Made by a program: the position numbers and the translations under genes
Origin: Lateolabrax maculatus
Taxonomy: Eukaryota > Chordata > Actinopteri > Acropomatiformes > Lateolabracidae
Assembly: GCA_031216445.1 (NCBI GenBank)
Contig: CM062196.1
Coordinates: 4,746,001 to 4,810,000 of the forward strand
Direction of reading: 5' to 3'
Length of the DNA: 64,000 nt
Notes under the pieces: model-generated
Told to the model about the DNA's origin: nothing
Databases searched by the model: none
The model's input: only the letters and a program-made list of their open reading frames with translations
Part shown: in pieces, positions 12,020 through 24,479 of the stretch
How the letters are laid out: every line of letters starts with the position of its first letter
How positions within the stretch are numbered: the first letter of the stretch is position 1

Positions 12020-12930
12020 AATGTTCAAACAAGAGGTTAAAGACGGAGAATGAATCTAAATCCTCCTGGCCGTGAACAAACAGTTCAAACCATCCAAAGT
12101 GAGTACAGTCATGTTTGGGAATTATATGACACAGAAGCCGGAACAGGACCGGCGCTGTACAGACACCCCAAAAGACAAAAACATTTATTCTGGCCCAGTC
12201 AAGGTCCAACGGTCACCAAACTTTTTTGTGCTGTTGTCAATGAAACTTTGTTGTTGCTTTGACTGTGGGCCAAACTCTCTCCATGCACATAAACAGATCT
12301 GGCTGTGTGTAGACTCACATGGACACCTTGAACACTCCGGGCGTTGGGAAGTAGTTTTACCCCATCGGTCCCGGCAACTGCTGCACCGCGAGCAGACACT
12401 GAAGTCCTCCACTGCCACCACACTGCCACTGCAGGTGCAGTCGCCTCGTTCTCACACACTGTAAAACACAACTGCGCTGGTAGGTTGTAAAACTAAACCA
12501 CTACCAAAACCTTCCTCTGTGCTACAAAAACAGCAAAATATGTTAGATTTTAGGCATTTTCTGTGGGGTGGATCATGTGGGCATAAATTAAGTTCCTATT
12601 CTTCTGGCACCAATGCTCTGACATTAGTTATTTGTGTTTAAAGCCAGCAAGGCCGCACCATTTAATTTCTGGCAACAGTAAAAGGAAACTGAGGTTATCA
12701 GAGCAGTTTAGTACAAACTTTCATTATATTCTTAACTTCCTCTCTCATAGTGTTTTTTTTTTTTTTTGTCTGTCTCTATCCTGGGTGGTTTCTGATGTAA
12801 ATGTTTTTAGTCAGTTGGCGGCTGAGTCTCAGCAGGTGGTCCACCAAATCCACTGTAACCCCCGGCAACCCCTGTCCAGCCAATCCAAACGCTGCCCTGC
12901 CCGCCACTCCACTTAGTTAGCCCTGACAGG
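12020..12930. other. Intergenic, no gene seen
   Basis: A moderately GC-balanced stretch at 12250-12470 is open in several frames but shows no domain, start or splice context. The remainder is unique, with a T run at 12752-12766. Confidence 0.3.
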
Positions 12931-12932
12931 AC

Positions 12933-12934
<2 letters not shown>

Positions 12935-12972
<38 letters not shown>

Positions 12973-12998
12973 AGCGAGCGAGCGAGAGCGAGAGAGAA
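12935..12998 (+). repeat. (TG)n followed by GAGC/GA repeat
   Basis: About 18 TG units, then gagcgagcgagcgagagc and GA-rich sequence. Confidence 0.88.
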
Positions 12999-12999
12999 G

Positions 13000-14580
13000 C
13001 TGTACTCAGAGGACAGGGCGTGTACTTGGAGTGGTCATTAAAAGTTTATTAAAAAGTCTTCAGCCGTTGGGAAAATGGGTTTGAGTATCGCTGAGCATGC
13101 AAGCAATTGTGCATATTGTGCGTGTGCTTGAGTGAGCTCACTACACCAGAAACTTTCTCACCTCTGTGATGAAATTCTTAACGTCTCTCTTCCATCTATC
13201 CAGACGTTTCTAACAAGTCACTCTCTCTTTCACCATGTTATTATTATGGCCTGTTTGTTCTGTGTAGCTGATGAATGCAATAATTTAGGGCCCATTGTTT
13301 TCATGTTGTTGAGAGGCATTCTGGGAGATGCAGTACGCCGCTCCCTGAGGATGCAGACAAGGTACATTGAGTGGAAGCAGGTGCACCAAAAAAGTCTGTT
13401 GCACTTACAAAATAACCAGCTGCTGACTGAAGATGGTAACTCTTTAATGAGCATCATGTATTTAGACATTTTGCGTCTCTACTAGTCTATCGTTGCAGAG
13501 ATTTTTCTTTATTTTTCTTACTTTTTCTTTACATCATTCTGGATCTCTTCTGGTTGTTTCCAGGAAATACATTAAAACACTGCTATCAGAGATTGTATTG
13601 ATAAGGTATTTAAATGGTAATATATTAGTAATACTGGTATTCTTGTATTTACCCTTTTTAAATTAACTCATAGTTCAAGTTGAGTCAGGTTCACTACAAT
13701 GAACACAAGCAGCACACTTTGATGAGCAAATATATATATATAAATAATATATATATAATATAAATCGATAAATCTAACCTTAATACAGACTTTGAATCTA
13801 ACAGACCTTAAAAACACTTTACCAAACAACATTTCAAAAGAATAAAGAGGGTGAAATATTTGGGAAAAACAAAACAGCTCCCTAAGTTAAGAAGTGTGAT
13901 AATTAGTGTCAAGTTGATTAATGACACTCATGTTTACTGTCACTCATTTAACTAAACTTGTTCTCCTTTGTGCCTCAGAGTAATTTAGAGCCCAGTTGAA
14001 TCCATGAGACTGCAGGAAACAGTTGAGTGTAAAAAAATCTAATATTTGTTGTACACAAGTATTAGATTTTTCAGACTTTGGTTTGGACTGTCACTGAACA
14101 TCAAATCAATATATCGTAATTCTGTGTAACGCACTGTAGCTTAACAAGTTGACATGTGTTCATACTAAATAATGACAACATCCATCCAAACATATATCAT
14201 CTCTACCGCTTAGGACAACATATGAAATTTAAATTAAGAGTCATCGCTATAACTTCAGCAAGAAATATTTCAGATATAATTGACCTGAAATGAAATCTGT
14301 AAGTAGAGCACCAATATGAAAGTTAAGACATCAGTGATAATCTGACGCTGCCTGCATCATTTCCAGGTAATGACACCTTAAGATATATCAGATAACAATT
14401 GAAAACTGAATTTTCATCATAATATAAAAAAATGATATGCTTGTTTGAGTTAATTTTAAGTGTGGCAGCCTCTTGCACATCAGAGGACGGAGCACAGAGA
14501 TACAAAAGTGAAACCCTTTTACTTTGAACTCTATGAATCAACATTTTCGGCACTTAATATAAACATGCAAGCATCTCATT
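13000..14580. other. Intergenic, no gene seen
   Basis: The 117-codon frame at 13132-13485 overlaps gaggcattctgggagatgca, a word typical of dispersed repeats, and has no recognised domain. An AT dinucleotide-rich patch lies at 13730-13765. Confidence 0.35.
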
Positions 14581-14589
14581 AGAATACGT

Positions 14590-14800
14590 GTATAGTTTCT
14601 CTTGCCTGGGAACCAGACGAATGTGCGAGTTCATGTTTTATTTGCTCTGGCAGATACATCTGGCCCCTCTCCCATTCAGACTGATTTCCTTAACGAAGAA
14701 CAAACCACTGCACTTAAACTTTGCCGTACTTCTGACCATACGACGGGACGCTGTTTCATCGCTCTGATTGGAAATCAAAGATGAACTGAGAGGTTGCAGG
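14590..14800. repeat. Possible dispersed fish repeat
   Basis: Segments cctgggaaccagacgaatgt, ctctggcagatacatctggc and acgacgggacgctgtttcat look like a teleost interspersed element and differ in composition from the AT-rich flanks. No reading frame of note is present. Identification is tentative. Confidence 0.28.
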
Positions 14801-16400
14801 CTAATACGCAATTGTTTCCCCTGCACATCTGTCAAATAGTTTCACAGATTTACTCTGAATCATTTGTTCACCTCATCAGTACTTAAATATGGGCCCCCAC
14901 CAATAGTATCTTCAAATCCTTCCAGTGCTCAGTGTGTGCATCCCCTCCATTTTTTCCACCCTTTTCTGTCTAAATGCCCTACATTTTTTTTCTTCTTCCT
15001 CTCCGTGTGTGAGTGATGTGGTAACGATGATGGCGACCACCTGAAGACATTTTTTTTGTGTGTGCATGTGTGTGAGAGGGAGAGAGGAGGGCAGTGGATG
15101 GATGGTGTAAATGTCTGAGCTATCATCAGCTTTGATTGGCTTTGAGTGGCTCTGAGTGCTGGGTCCATCCCAACCGCTTTCCTGGGTCCTTCGGAGCAGT
15201 GGGTTGTGTGTTTGTGTATGTGTGCATGTTGCCATGCCTTTTGTGTATCTCTGTTTCTTTGTGTGTGTGTCTCAGGATTTCTGTGTGCGGATACGAGTCT
15301 GTATGACCATATTAAGTCCCTGTATGCCCTACAAACTACAAAACCATACCAGGGCATCAGGGCAGCTGAGTGGTTTTAGAGACTGTAATTCAACTAAAGG
15401 AGGCAGGTTGAAGCTGTGTCATCAAGCGACTGCCCTGCTGAAGACACTGAGACCCTATACCAAAAGAAGAGAAAACACAATTTCCATTAGGATCACTGAG
15501 GTTTCATGACTCTAATTCATTAATATTTGTGCATATAAACATGTTGAAAGTGTTTACCACCTCTGAACTTTTTTCCTGTGAGCACTGTTGCTTGCAAACA
15601 AAGGACAACCAAGACCTTGTTTCGCTGTACATAACAAACAAATGCAACCTATAATCAATTAGGTCATGTGAAAAAATTACTGCCCACTTCCTCTAGGCTT
15701 GAGAGGAAGTGTCGTCAACCCGATTACCCGACTCCTCCCGCCCTTCTCTGGGCTCCATACATACCAAAGACAGCCCTGGAGGGAAGAGAAAGGCTCCCGT
15801 TAATGTTTAACCAGGCTATGTAAAGACAGAGTCAGATAGTTGAGCTTATGAGCAAATAGGCTCTGTGTGTGGGACAACAATCAGTTTAATGGCTGGCATG
15901 TATGGAAGTACTGCAGCTCTGAACAATCTCACTCAATATATTGAACTATTCTATGTAGACTTTGCCATGTTTGTAGTACAATGGTAATTTTGATGTAATA
16001 AATAGTAATAAAAGTGCCTCTGAAGTATCAGTTATAATGTAGTATAGACATCAAAACTATACATATACGAATAAATGTCTTTGGACAGTCACAAAACTGA
16101 AATTAAATCTCAATTTAGTGACTAATTGAGTTTGTAGTTGTTGATATTGATAAGACAAGGCGTCAGCGGGGTCATAAAGATTTATCAACAGGTCGAAGAC
16201 AATGTTGAATGTCTATTTAAAAAAGTACATTTGTCAATTGAAGTTCATGCAGGAAGCTAAATATAGCTACAAATATAATGATTACACTTTGTCCCCTGTT
16301 GGGTGTGTGTGTGTCAGAGAGTGTGTGGTGCATGCATATATGCATACATGGATGTCTGCACGTGTGTTAAAAAGAGAAAGAGCTTTTTTTTTTGGCCAAG
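14800..16400. other. Intergenic, no gene seen
   Basis: Unique sequence with GT-rich low complexity near 15050-15270 and a balanced block at 15690-15800 (gaggaagtgtcgtcaacccg). No coding signal. Confidence 0.35.
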
Positions 16401-16419
16401 TTGGCATTACTTGTACCAT

Positions 16420-16646
16420 GTGTGTTAGTGTGTGTGTGTGTGTGTGTTGGTGTTTTGTATAGAAAGTGCTGTGTGCAGTAGAACGGGGGATTTGGTGCCA
16501 TCAGCACAGTGATGTCAGCACACAGAGACAAACAAAGCCAGAATCCAAACCCTCTCCCAACTACCCACAATCCCCCTGGACACTGTGGGGGGGCCTTGCC
16601 TGGGGGCCCGCTGCATTACCAAACACACACACACACACACACACAT
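16420..16646 (+). repeat. Short GT and CA microsatellites flanking unique DNA
   Basis: (GT)n at about 16420-16447 and (AC)n at 16623-16646, with about 170 bases of unlabelled unique sequence between them. Confidence 0.7.
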
Positions 16647-16751
16647 ATGTTAACACAATGCTCACACATACAAATACACAGAAATTAACACATATGCACT
16701 TCACAAAGCTCAGTAGGTGGGTAAACACACACACACAACGCTCACAGACAC

Positions 16752-16823
16752 TCATACATACACTCATACACTCATACATACATACATACATACATACATA
16801 CATACATACATACATACATACAT
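16752..16823 (+). repeat. (CATA)n tetranucleotide array
   Basis: Starts with interrupted ctcatacata units and becomes about 12 perfect CATA units. Confidence 0.9.
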
Positions 16824-16829
16824 GTAGAA

Positions 16830-18600
16830 AAGGTGATGAAACTCAAGCATACTGTATATTCATACATGTGCTCAATTAAACATACATGGCCACTCAAATG
16901 TGTAATAGTATCAGTACACTCATACATATAAACATGGTGGCTCGAGGGGTTGAAATACACTGTGTAACTGGTAAAGTGAAGTACCGTTTAGGAAAGTAAA
17001 ACGCGCTCTAAAAGTATATTTTGGCCACTAAAATTAACTGTAAAATAAAGTATATTTTAAAAAAACTATAAATTAAAAAAACTGACGAAAACTTTGGCTG
17101 AACTCATTAAGACATTGAGTCAGTTCCTGCAGTCTTAAACAAATACAACAATTTGTTTGACACTGCACAGCGTCTCTGTATTAACTCTGTAACAGCAGTG
17201 AGTGAGCAGTCAAATCAGAAACACACCTCTGTTTGCTTTGGCCTGGCCCTCTGCCACGCTGCACCAGCCTCAGCCACATGCCTTGCAAATGGGGAATGAC
17301 ATTACTGTTATTGTATTCGTGGTGGAGTTCATATGAATATACTGTGACTGTATTGAGGCAGACATTGATATAGATATGGTAATGTGTTTAGATAACATAG
17401 CACAAGCTGTTTGATGGAAATGCTTATCTTAAGGGCCCAGGAAGTCAGGTCAAACTGATATGGCAGAGTTGCTGAGAACAGCTACGAAATATCGGCGGCT
17501 TCATTTCAGGAATATCAATATTGCATATTGCAAAATTAGTTTGCAGTAGTAGCACTTTTCCCTACATGTTTCCCATAAGCATTCTCCCCACTGCCAATAC
17601 TGTTGAGTTGAGTTAGCTATGTAACCGAACCCTATACATTTTCTAGTTGAGTGGCTTGGCAGTAATAGTACCTTGCTGTACCCATTAAGCTACATGGGAA
17701 TTCATCCCCTAACCCTCCCTGACTAGTTATACAGTATACAGTATCTATACCTCTAGGCTACTCAGGTTTCTATCCAAATGTAATGCAAATTATAACCAAA
17801 TTTCCAGAAAATTCGCAAAACAAAATATAAATGAATGCCTCACTAGTCGGGTGATTCTAAACTATTGCCGAAGAAGAGGGCGCAATAATTAAAAGAACGA
17901 CAGTCAAACCTCAAATCGTGGAAAACCATGTAGAGAAAATTATGGAAATATGGCATTTATGTTTGTTTGTCAGTTTAGTAGAGTGGCAAATTATTCACAT
18001 ATTTCATGTACATTATGATTTATTCGATAAGTCTCTTTCCATTGCACTTTGTCACATTTTGTTTTCATCGATACATCAACATTTTTCAGGAATATTTTGG
18101 ACCTTTTTGTGAATTTGGAGGGTTTTGTAATCAACATCCAGGGTTTTGTAAAATCGTCAAATATAAAGGTTCTGTCTAGTGAGACGGTTGATCAATGAGG
18201 GTGCCATTTTAATATTAAACATTTTTAATACCATACATAAGGTACCTTAATTGTTATGTAACTATTACTTCAACAGAACAAATAATAAAACATTTCACTG
18301 TAGTAACTAAAAATGTACAAGAAAGTTCTTTGTTCGTGAACTTTTGGGTTGCTTGGTCAGACTAAAGAGTATGAATAAAATATGAGAGTTGGCACTCATA
18401 CATATTTTCTTAAGAACTTTCTGTAAAACACTTTAATTGTCAGAAGTTCGCACCATGTCAGCTGGATGGTGTGACTCTCTGAAAGAACTGTAAGGCTTTC
18501 AGTTTTAATGCTGCTATCTCTCTGTCGAACTGTTACACAACAATTAGCAACTGTTGCTGTTTGTCTCTGCTCTTTAAATGCCCTTCTGTCCAAAACAGTT
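16830..18600. other. Intergenic, no gene seen
   Basis: AT-rich unique sequence. The block 17830-18190 (gaagaagagggcgcaataat ... ggagggttttgtaatcaaca) may be an unrecognised dispersed element. No coding signal. Confidence 0.3.
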
Positions 18601-18621
18601 GGAGACAGACTGGGGCTGAAA

Positions 18622-18623
18622 GT

Positions 18624-18667
<44 letters not shown>
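18622..18667 (+). repeat. (GT)n microsatellite
   Basis: About 22 GT units, one interruption at the start. Confidence 0.9.
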
Positions 18668-18669
<2 letters not shown>

Positions 18670-18810
18670 TTGTGTTGCTTTTTTGGGCATTGGGATTGGG
18701 GTAACTGGGCATACTGGACCCAAACAGGTCCTCATTGTGCTGCAGGAGGAAGAGCCGGGTCGTGCTGCACCCTATTCAGCCAAGTTTGGAGTGGGGTGGG
18801 AGGGGGTACT

Positions 18811-18812
<2 letters not shown>

Positions 18813-18862
<50 letters not shown>
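18813..18862 (+). repeat. (AC)n microsatellite
   Basis: 25 AC units, 145 bases after a (GT)n tract of opposite sense, so the two can pair as an inverted repeat. Confidence 0.92.
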
Positions 18863-18864
<2 letters not shown>

Positions 18865-19607
18865 ATGCATGTGGGGGCAACAATAGCTTCCTTTGACCCG
18901 TATAATGAGGGAGTTCTTCATATTCAGATGGCTGCTAGTTGATTTGCTGCTACATTACTTTTAGCCAGAGCTTCACTAGTTTAACGCCGAAGAGTCAGCT
19001 TTGACTTTCTGCAACTAAACTTTATTGCAGTGCACTAAGGAAAGAAAGTCAGCGAGTTACTCGCCTGAACGGTACTTGTTGCCTGGTAACACAACTTTGT
19101 ATCAGGAAGCAGTGGCAACTGTTGTGTGTGTGCAAGGATTCACTGTGAACTGTGACCTTTTAGTCTCAGCAGCGTTTCACCAAGGCTGAGTGTTTTATAA
19201 ACCTCCTATGAATTCAGCCACATCAGGTCCAGAAAATACATTGAAAAGATAAGTTTGTGGTCATTTCTGTGGTGTTTTTGTACAGCACTGATCACCTGTC
19301 AAACAAGTCTGAGCTTCTATAGGTGGTGATCTTCCTATCTGTGTGGCCATCACTGAATGTGCAGATAAATATGATACATCCTTTCCTTTATACATGTGGA
19401 TTTCCCTAAAAACAACCTGCAACACTCAGCTCTTAAGAATCAGCAAAATCATTTACATTGTATGAAAATGTCACTGTTGATCAAGTTTTTCTTAATTTGT
19501 TCATTTTGGTTTGTTTCTCCAGTGACGTAACAGGAGAGTGAAGACACCATCAAGAGACCAGGACAATGCATGAACCGGGTGGCAAACAGGAACTGGTAGG
19601 TTTAGGG

Positions 19608-19608
<1 letters not shown>

Positions 19609-19669
<61 letters not shown>
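19609..19669 (+). repeat. (AC)n microsatellite
   Basis: About 30 perfect AC units. A short GA-rich array follows at 19830-19866. Confidence 0.92.
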
Positions 19670-19671
<2 letters not shown>

Positions 19672-20619
19672 GAGTCCCATAGAGAGACACAGCAATGCCC
19701 TGGAGGGTGCCAGTCATGCCCAGCTTCCGCTGCGCTCCAAATTGAGCGTGGCACAGAGTGTATGAAGTCAGCCGTCTGGAAGAGAGCCAAGCATTGTTCC
19801 TCCAAGCAGCTGGATGGTAATTACTAGAAAGAAAGAGAGAGAGATGGAGAGAGAGAGAGAGAGATGGGGGAGCCCTGCCACCTCACTACTGTTGCTTCTG
19901 CTTCCTCTCCTGGTGAATGTATCTTACAGGAAACAAATATATAGTAAAACAGAGCTGGGAGTCCAGAAAATCTACGAACAACAGAAGAGAAAAACATAAA
20001 AACAACAACATAAAAAGTATCATGAAATATTGTGCAAGGAGAAGGGGAGGAAAGCCTAAAGTGGGATTATTTATTACTTATACCTAAATAATATAAAGCA
20101 ATAACAAGCAAAGCAAAACTTTAATTACAGTATATAACACAGTTCATTTCAGGGGAGATGGAGTGTTAGTTGTATACAAACAAACAACTAAAACAATCAG
20201 ATGTGATTTGACTAAAAAAAAAGACAAAATGTTTTTATAGGCTTTCAACCACATTGTGTCTTCCTCGTCAGACAGTTGTCATGGAGATCCACTGTAGCCC
20301 GGTTCTCATTACGTGACCCAAGTAGTCTGAACTAAGTATACAACTGAGCCTTCTCCATGACAACTGAGCAAACTCTGCTGAAGGAGGCCGTGATATGTGA
20401 TTGAAAGATCCAGAAAAAGCTGGTGAGTGAAACCTAACTAAGGATTTTTTTTTACTGTTTCCAGGGTCGATACTGAACAAGAAGACACAACAAAACTAAT
20501 CCAATGTGCAGCAAGAAAGAAACGTTTTTATTTTGCTGTGATGTTAATTTAAGAGCACCTTTAATGCAATTTTGCAAGTTATTTCATCAGGTTGAACTAT
20601 TAAACAAAGCAGCTTCACC

Positions 20620-20820
20620 AACATTTGAATTAATGCTTGGAACAATCTGAAGGCGGTCAACTGAGATTAGGTACATAGGTACATACACATACACAAGATT
20701 TATAGACTAGAAGATAAACATTTCAATCAATTCTGAATTGAAACTAACCCCTGAAAACCCCTGAAACTAACCAGAAGCCAGTGCAGAGATCTGAGAACAG
20801 GTGTGATGGGATGTTTTGTC
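20620..20820. repeat. Possible fish repeat with 'AGCCAGTGCAG' block
   Basis: The segment aaccagaagccagtgcagag followed by atctgagaacaggtgtgatg recalls a block (TGGAAGCCAGTGCAG..GGTGTGATG) found in many fish interspersed repeats. The rest of the element is not recognisable. Confidence 0.3.
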
Positions 20821-22189
20821 ATCCACCATTGCATATTTTCAAAGAAGCCTCATGTATATTTTACTTCAAGCCCCATCCTCAACTACTGTACACTTACGAT
20901 GAACATACCTACACCAGCTGAGCCTCCAGTGGATTAAATCCTCCACTTTTTTCCCCTACAAACATGCCTCGGTGTTTTCTGCAGTTCTGAGCATGTTTGT
21001 TGTGTGCATTTATCTGATCTAAAAAAAGAGATAGACTTAGAGTGGGACATATGATGCTGGAGGAAGCTAGAAGAAGAGAGAGAGTGAGAGAGCAGGTGGA
21101 GAGAGCTTTGCAACTATCCAGGCCTGAGGAATGTGTCAACTCGCTGTCAACTATGTGCTGCTTTGTCATGAGACCGCAGAGTGCTAGAAACACGTAAAGT
21201 TGCCTTTTTCACACCTTCGACTCCTCCCGCCCTCCTTCCTCCACCCCCCTCCCCCTCCTCCCCCCTCTGCCCCACACTCACACACATACACAGTGGCAGC
21301 AGTAGCCAGGCCAGTGCTAGTGCAGCTGTGACCAGAACAATAGCATTCCTCAGGTTTTAAACGCCTGGCACTTAGATTCCTAACAGTCAAATTCCTGGCT
21401 GGGAGAAGCTGGGGGTTGCTATAGGACGCAGAGAGCTGTAAGACGCCTTGTAAGGAGACCTACAGCTGTAAAGCGCTGTGTGATTTGGGTTTTTTATGAG
21501 AAGGATGGATGGGTTCATGGAGACGGAGGGGGGGGGGCTCTCTTGTTCCACCTCACGTCCGCTTTCCTTGAATGTGACATTTTCAACACTCCAATTTTAG
21601 CAGTTTATGTCGAGAGGCGTCCCGCTGCTTTGTCAGGGCATCATGTGTCGGTAGAGGCACCTGTTAAGTCAACATGTGTGTCTCGTAATGTGTTTTTGGC
21701 ACATGTGGTGCAGAGATGTACACAGATGTGTTGAAAAGGACACATTAGTTTGAAGAGTGTTAAATTAGGTGTTAGAGGAAACAAACAAGGATATGTTGTG
21801 TGTGTATGACAGGCAGATTCCACTTTGCATATTCTTGCTTCTAACATGCAAAAAACATAAAAAAAAAAAAAGACTCTTTCAACCTAGACAGAGAAACAAA
21901 TGTATATATATTTGATGTTTGTTTCATACGTAAAACATTTTACATGTTTATATCTAGAAGGTTTTATAAAAACACAACAATCATCAATCTCTCATTTGTT
22001 CTAATTTTTGTTAATTTAAATATGTCAGTATGTGCTTTGGCTGCTAATAATTGTCCTTACTGACAATTAATCCAGTAAGGCCATGCCTTTAATTTGAAAT
22101 TATGTGGATAGGTGATTTTCAACGTTAGTCAGAGAAAATGAAAAGCCCAAATGCTGTGCTTTTCACATCATGTGTGCCTCCTCTGGTGG

Positions 22190-22385
22190 CTTCACTTCAC
22201 ACAGCACTGAGCTGCCCAACTATCAGCCCATCTGAAATAACCCCAAAAATAATGATTCTCTCATTAACCACGCCTGTTTCACAATTTAAATATAAATGAA
22301 TCTAATTTAGAAAACCTCGGCCACGATGAAGGAGACTCATTTAGAGCCAATCTAAAATTAATGAGGGCATCTGGAGAGAGAGAGA
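22190..22385. other. Conserved-element-like TAAT-rich block
   Basis: Unique sequence with several TAAT/ATTA cores (cattaaccacgcctgtttca, aatctaatttag, taaaattaatgagggcatct). The texture is that of a developmental enhancer. Conservation is inferred only. Confidence 0.25.
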
Positions 22386-24335
22386 GAGAGAGAGTGGAGA
22401 GGGGCCCTGCGTGGCTTAACAGATACCGGAGTTAACAAGCTACTGTACTTTTAACACTGGAAAATCCCCATTAATTTTTAAGTTAACGCACTACTGTACT
22501 TCGAATGGTGGAAAAGGGGCTTTAATGTTAGTTCAAACACATTACAGCCACATCTTCAGACTGACTCTTGGCCTCTGGCTGTCAGACCTCCTTTATGTTG
22601 TCGTAAGCCAGCATTTATCAGACTCCGCCTGGCCATACAGAATTATAATTTTTCAGAAATGTTTTAATACAATGGCACATGAACATGTTTGCGCATGTGT
22701 GCAGGATTCAACCCTGAGACTTTAATGCTGTCAGATTTACCGTCACAGTTAAAAATCAATGTCTTGTATAGAATTACCTACTAATGTAGCAACAGTAGAT
22801 GTAGAAGTTCCCCATGATGCATTTTGCTTAAGTAAAACTTCCAAATAATTAGTCTTGCAGTAGCAAGTCAGCCAGTGTGCAAATAAATTGATCTTTTGTC
22901 ACTTACATATGGCAGGAGAGTGACACAAACCATCAAACCATGCACAGATTTATTAATTTTCAGGCTAATTTGTAAAATAACTAAAAGTTAATTGTTTGCT
23001 GTGCAGGTTCGCATACATATCTGCTTTGGGCTTGGATTTTGTTCTCTTTAAACAACGCATTTTCACCGCGGCTTGCAACGTCCTTTCCCTCAGAGTGGCT
23101 CCAGCAGATGCCAGCCAGCTCCCACAGTGACTGTTTGGTTTTGCAGGTTTAATTCCCGATGGGTTTGGGTCCAGAGTGATTAGGCTGAGCCCTAAAGGCC
23201 AGCGGGCTTGTCAGGTGTCTCCACACATTAACGTTGCTCTGCTCACACCCTGAGCTGACAGCACAGCGAGGCAGAGGGGGAAAGAGAAACACTGATCTGG
23301 CGTGGTGGGAGGCACAGAAGGATGAGAAACTTGTATTGTTCATATATTAAATAAGAGTTAAAAAGTTTTCTTTGATTTTTTTTATCAAGATTAAGGGGAC
23401 TTTTAGAAAAGTCCTACAAATTCAGTAGGTTATCAGGGATGTTTAAATGGTTAAATGATTATTAACAGTGTTGTATCTTGTTTATTTTATTTATTTTGTC
23501 TTGGAGGAAATAACCTAACATGGCTGGTGACTCATTTTGACTTTACAGTCACACTTAAACAAGGAAACTGCATTTTGATTTTATTTTGCCTTCTTAATTC
23601 AAAGTATCTCATGTTGAAATGGAAAATTAAAGTTTGGACTTACTGAAACAAAAGAATGGAGTGTTTAAAGTTGTGCAAGTTTAAAAAACGCTTTGCACAC
23701 AATCCAAGATGGTCAAAAATGATATTCTTCTGAATAAACAAAAATTGTAGCCACTTGGATTCAAACCTCTCAGGAAGGAAAGTGGATTTTTAGTGTTGTA
23801 CATTTTGAAAGATGTGATTTAAAAAAAACGGATTTTATTGGTTTGAATTGTTGTAAACCGTTGAAACCAGCAAAGAAGAAAAAAAAAAGGCTTTTAGATA
23901 AAAATGCAAAAACATGAAAAACATTTTAACCTAACTGCCAGGGGCATATGGAGGAATAAGTGGAAGTTTTGATATTTACATTTGTACATCGAAGGCTTTT
24001 TTTCCTTCCTGATGACTTTTAGTTTCTGATTGTTAAGCAGCACACTGATGGATGCCACCTCAACATTTTGTTTAGCCTTTAACCCTGAAACCAGAGTGTC
24101 AACACAGCCGACTTTTCCCTGCTGGATTCAAATAAACTTGCATTGTGTCTGTGCACAAACAACTTCCTGCATGCAGACATGCAGCTTGTTAATGGGGGCG
24201 GGCAACCAAAAAAAAAAAAAAAACTCTTCCTGCTTCTGACCTCCAACCCCATCCTACTCCACCCACACCCACCGCTGACACAGCATGGTGCAGCTACAGG
24301 GGAGAGGGGCTGATGGAGAGATGGCGTTAGGCTTT

Positions 24336-24404
24336 AGTGTGTGTGTGTGTGTGTGTGTGTGTAGGCAGAAGAGGTGATGGTGAAGGGGGGGGGGGGGGGG
24401 GGGG
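24336..24404 (+). repeat. (GT)n then poly-G
   Basis: About 13 GT units to 24362, then 20 G at 24385-24404, in a GA-rich neighbourhood extending to 24480. Confidence 0.88.
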
Positions 24405-24479
24405 ACTTGTATCCTGGTCTGAGGGAGTTGAGGAATAAAGTGGAGGAGGAGTAGGTGGAGGGAGGAGGGGAGATGAGGA

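Larger units (their letters stand above)
19870..24330. other. Intergenic, no gene seen
   Basis: Long unique stretch, apart from the possible repeat at 20620-20820, the inverted repeat at 20273-20366, CT-rich sequence at 21225-21270, a short GA array near 22375-22395 and the conserved-looking block at 22190-22385. Confidence 0.35.

Noticed and set aside
12072..12464. 130-codon plus-strand frame with Cys/His residues
   Set aside because: The opposite strand is equally open over the same DNA; no zinc-finger spacing or other family motif is seen.
13132..13485. 117-codon plus-strand frame
   Set aside because: Contains a repeat-like word (gaggcattctgggagatgca); no domain and poor start context. 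More likely a dispersed repeat.
16466..16879. 137-codon frame rich in Thr-His and Ile-His-Thr-Tyr repeats
   Set aside because: Translation of the CA and CATA microsatellites.
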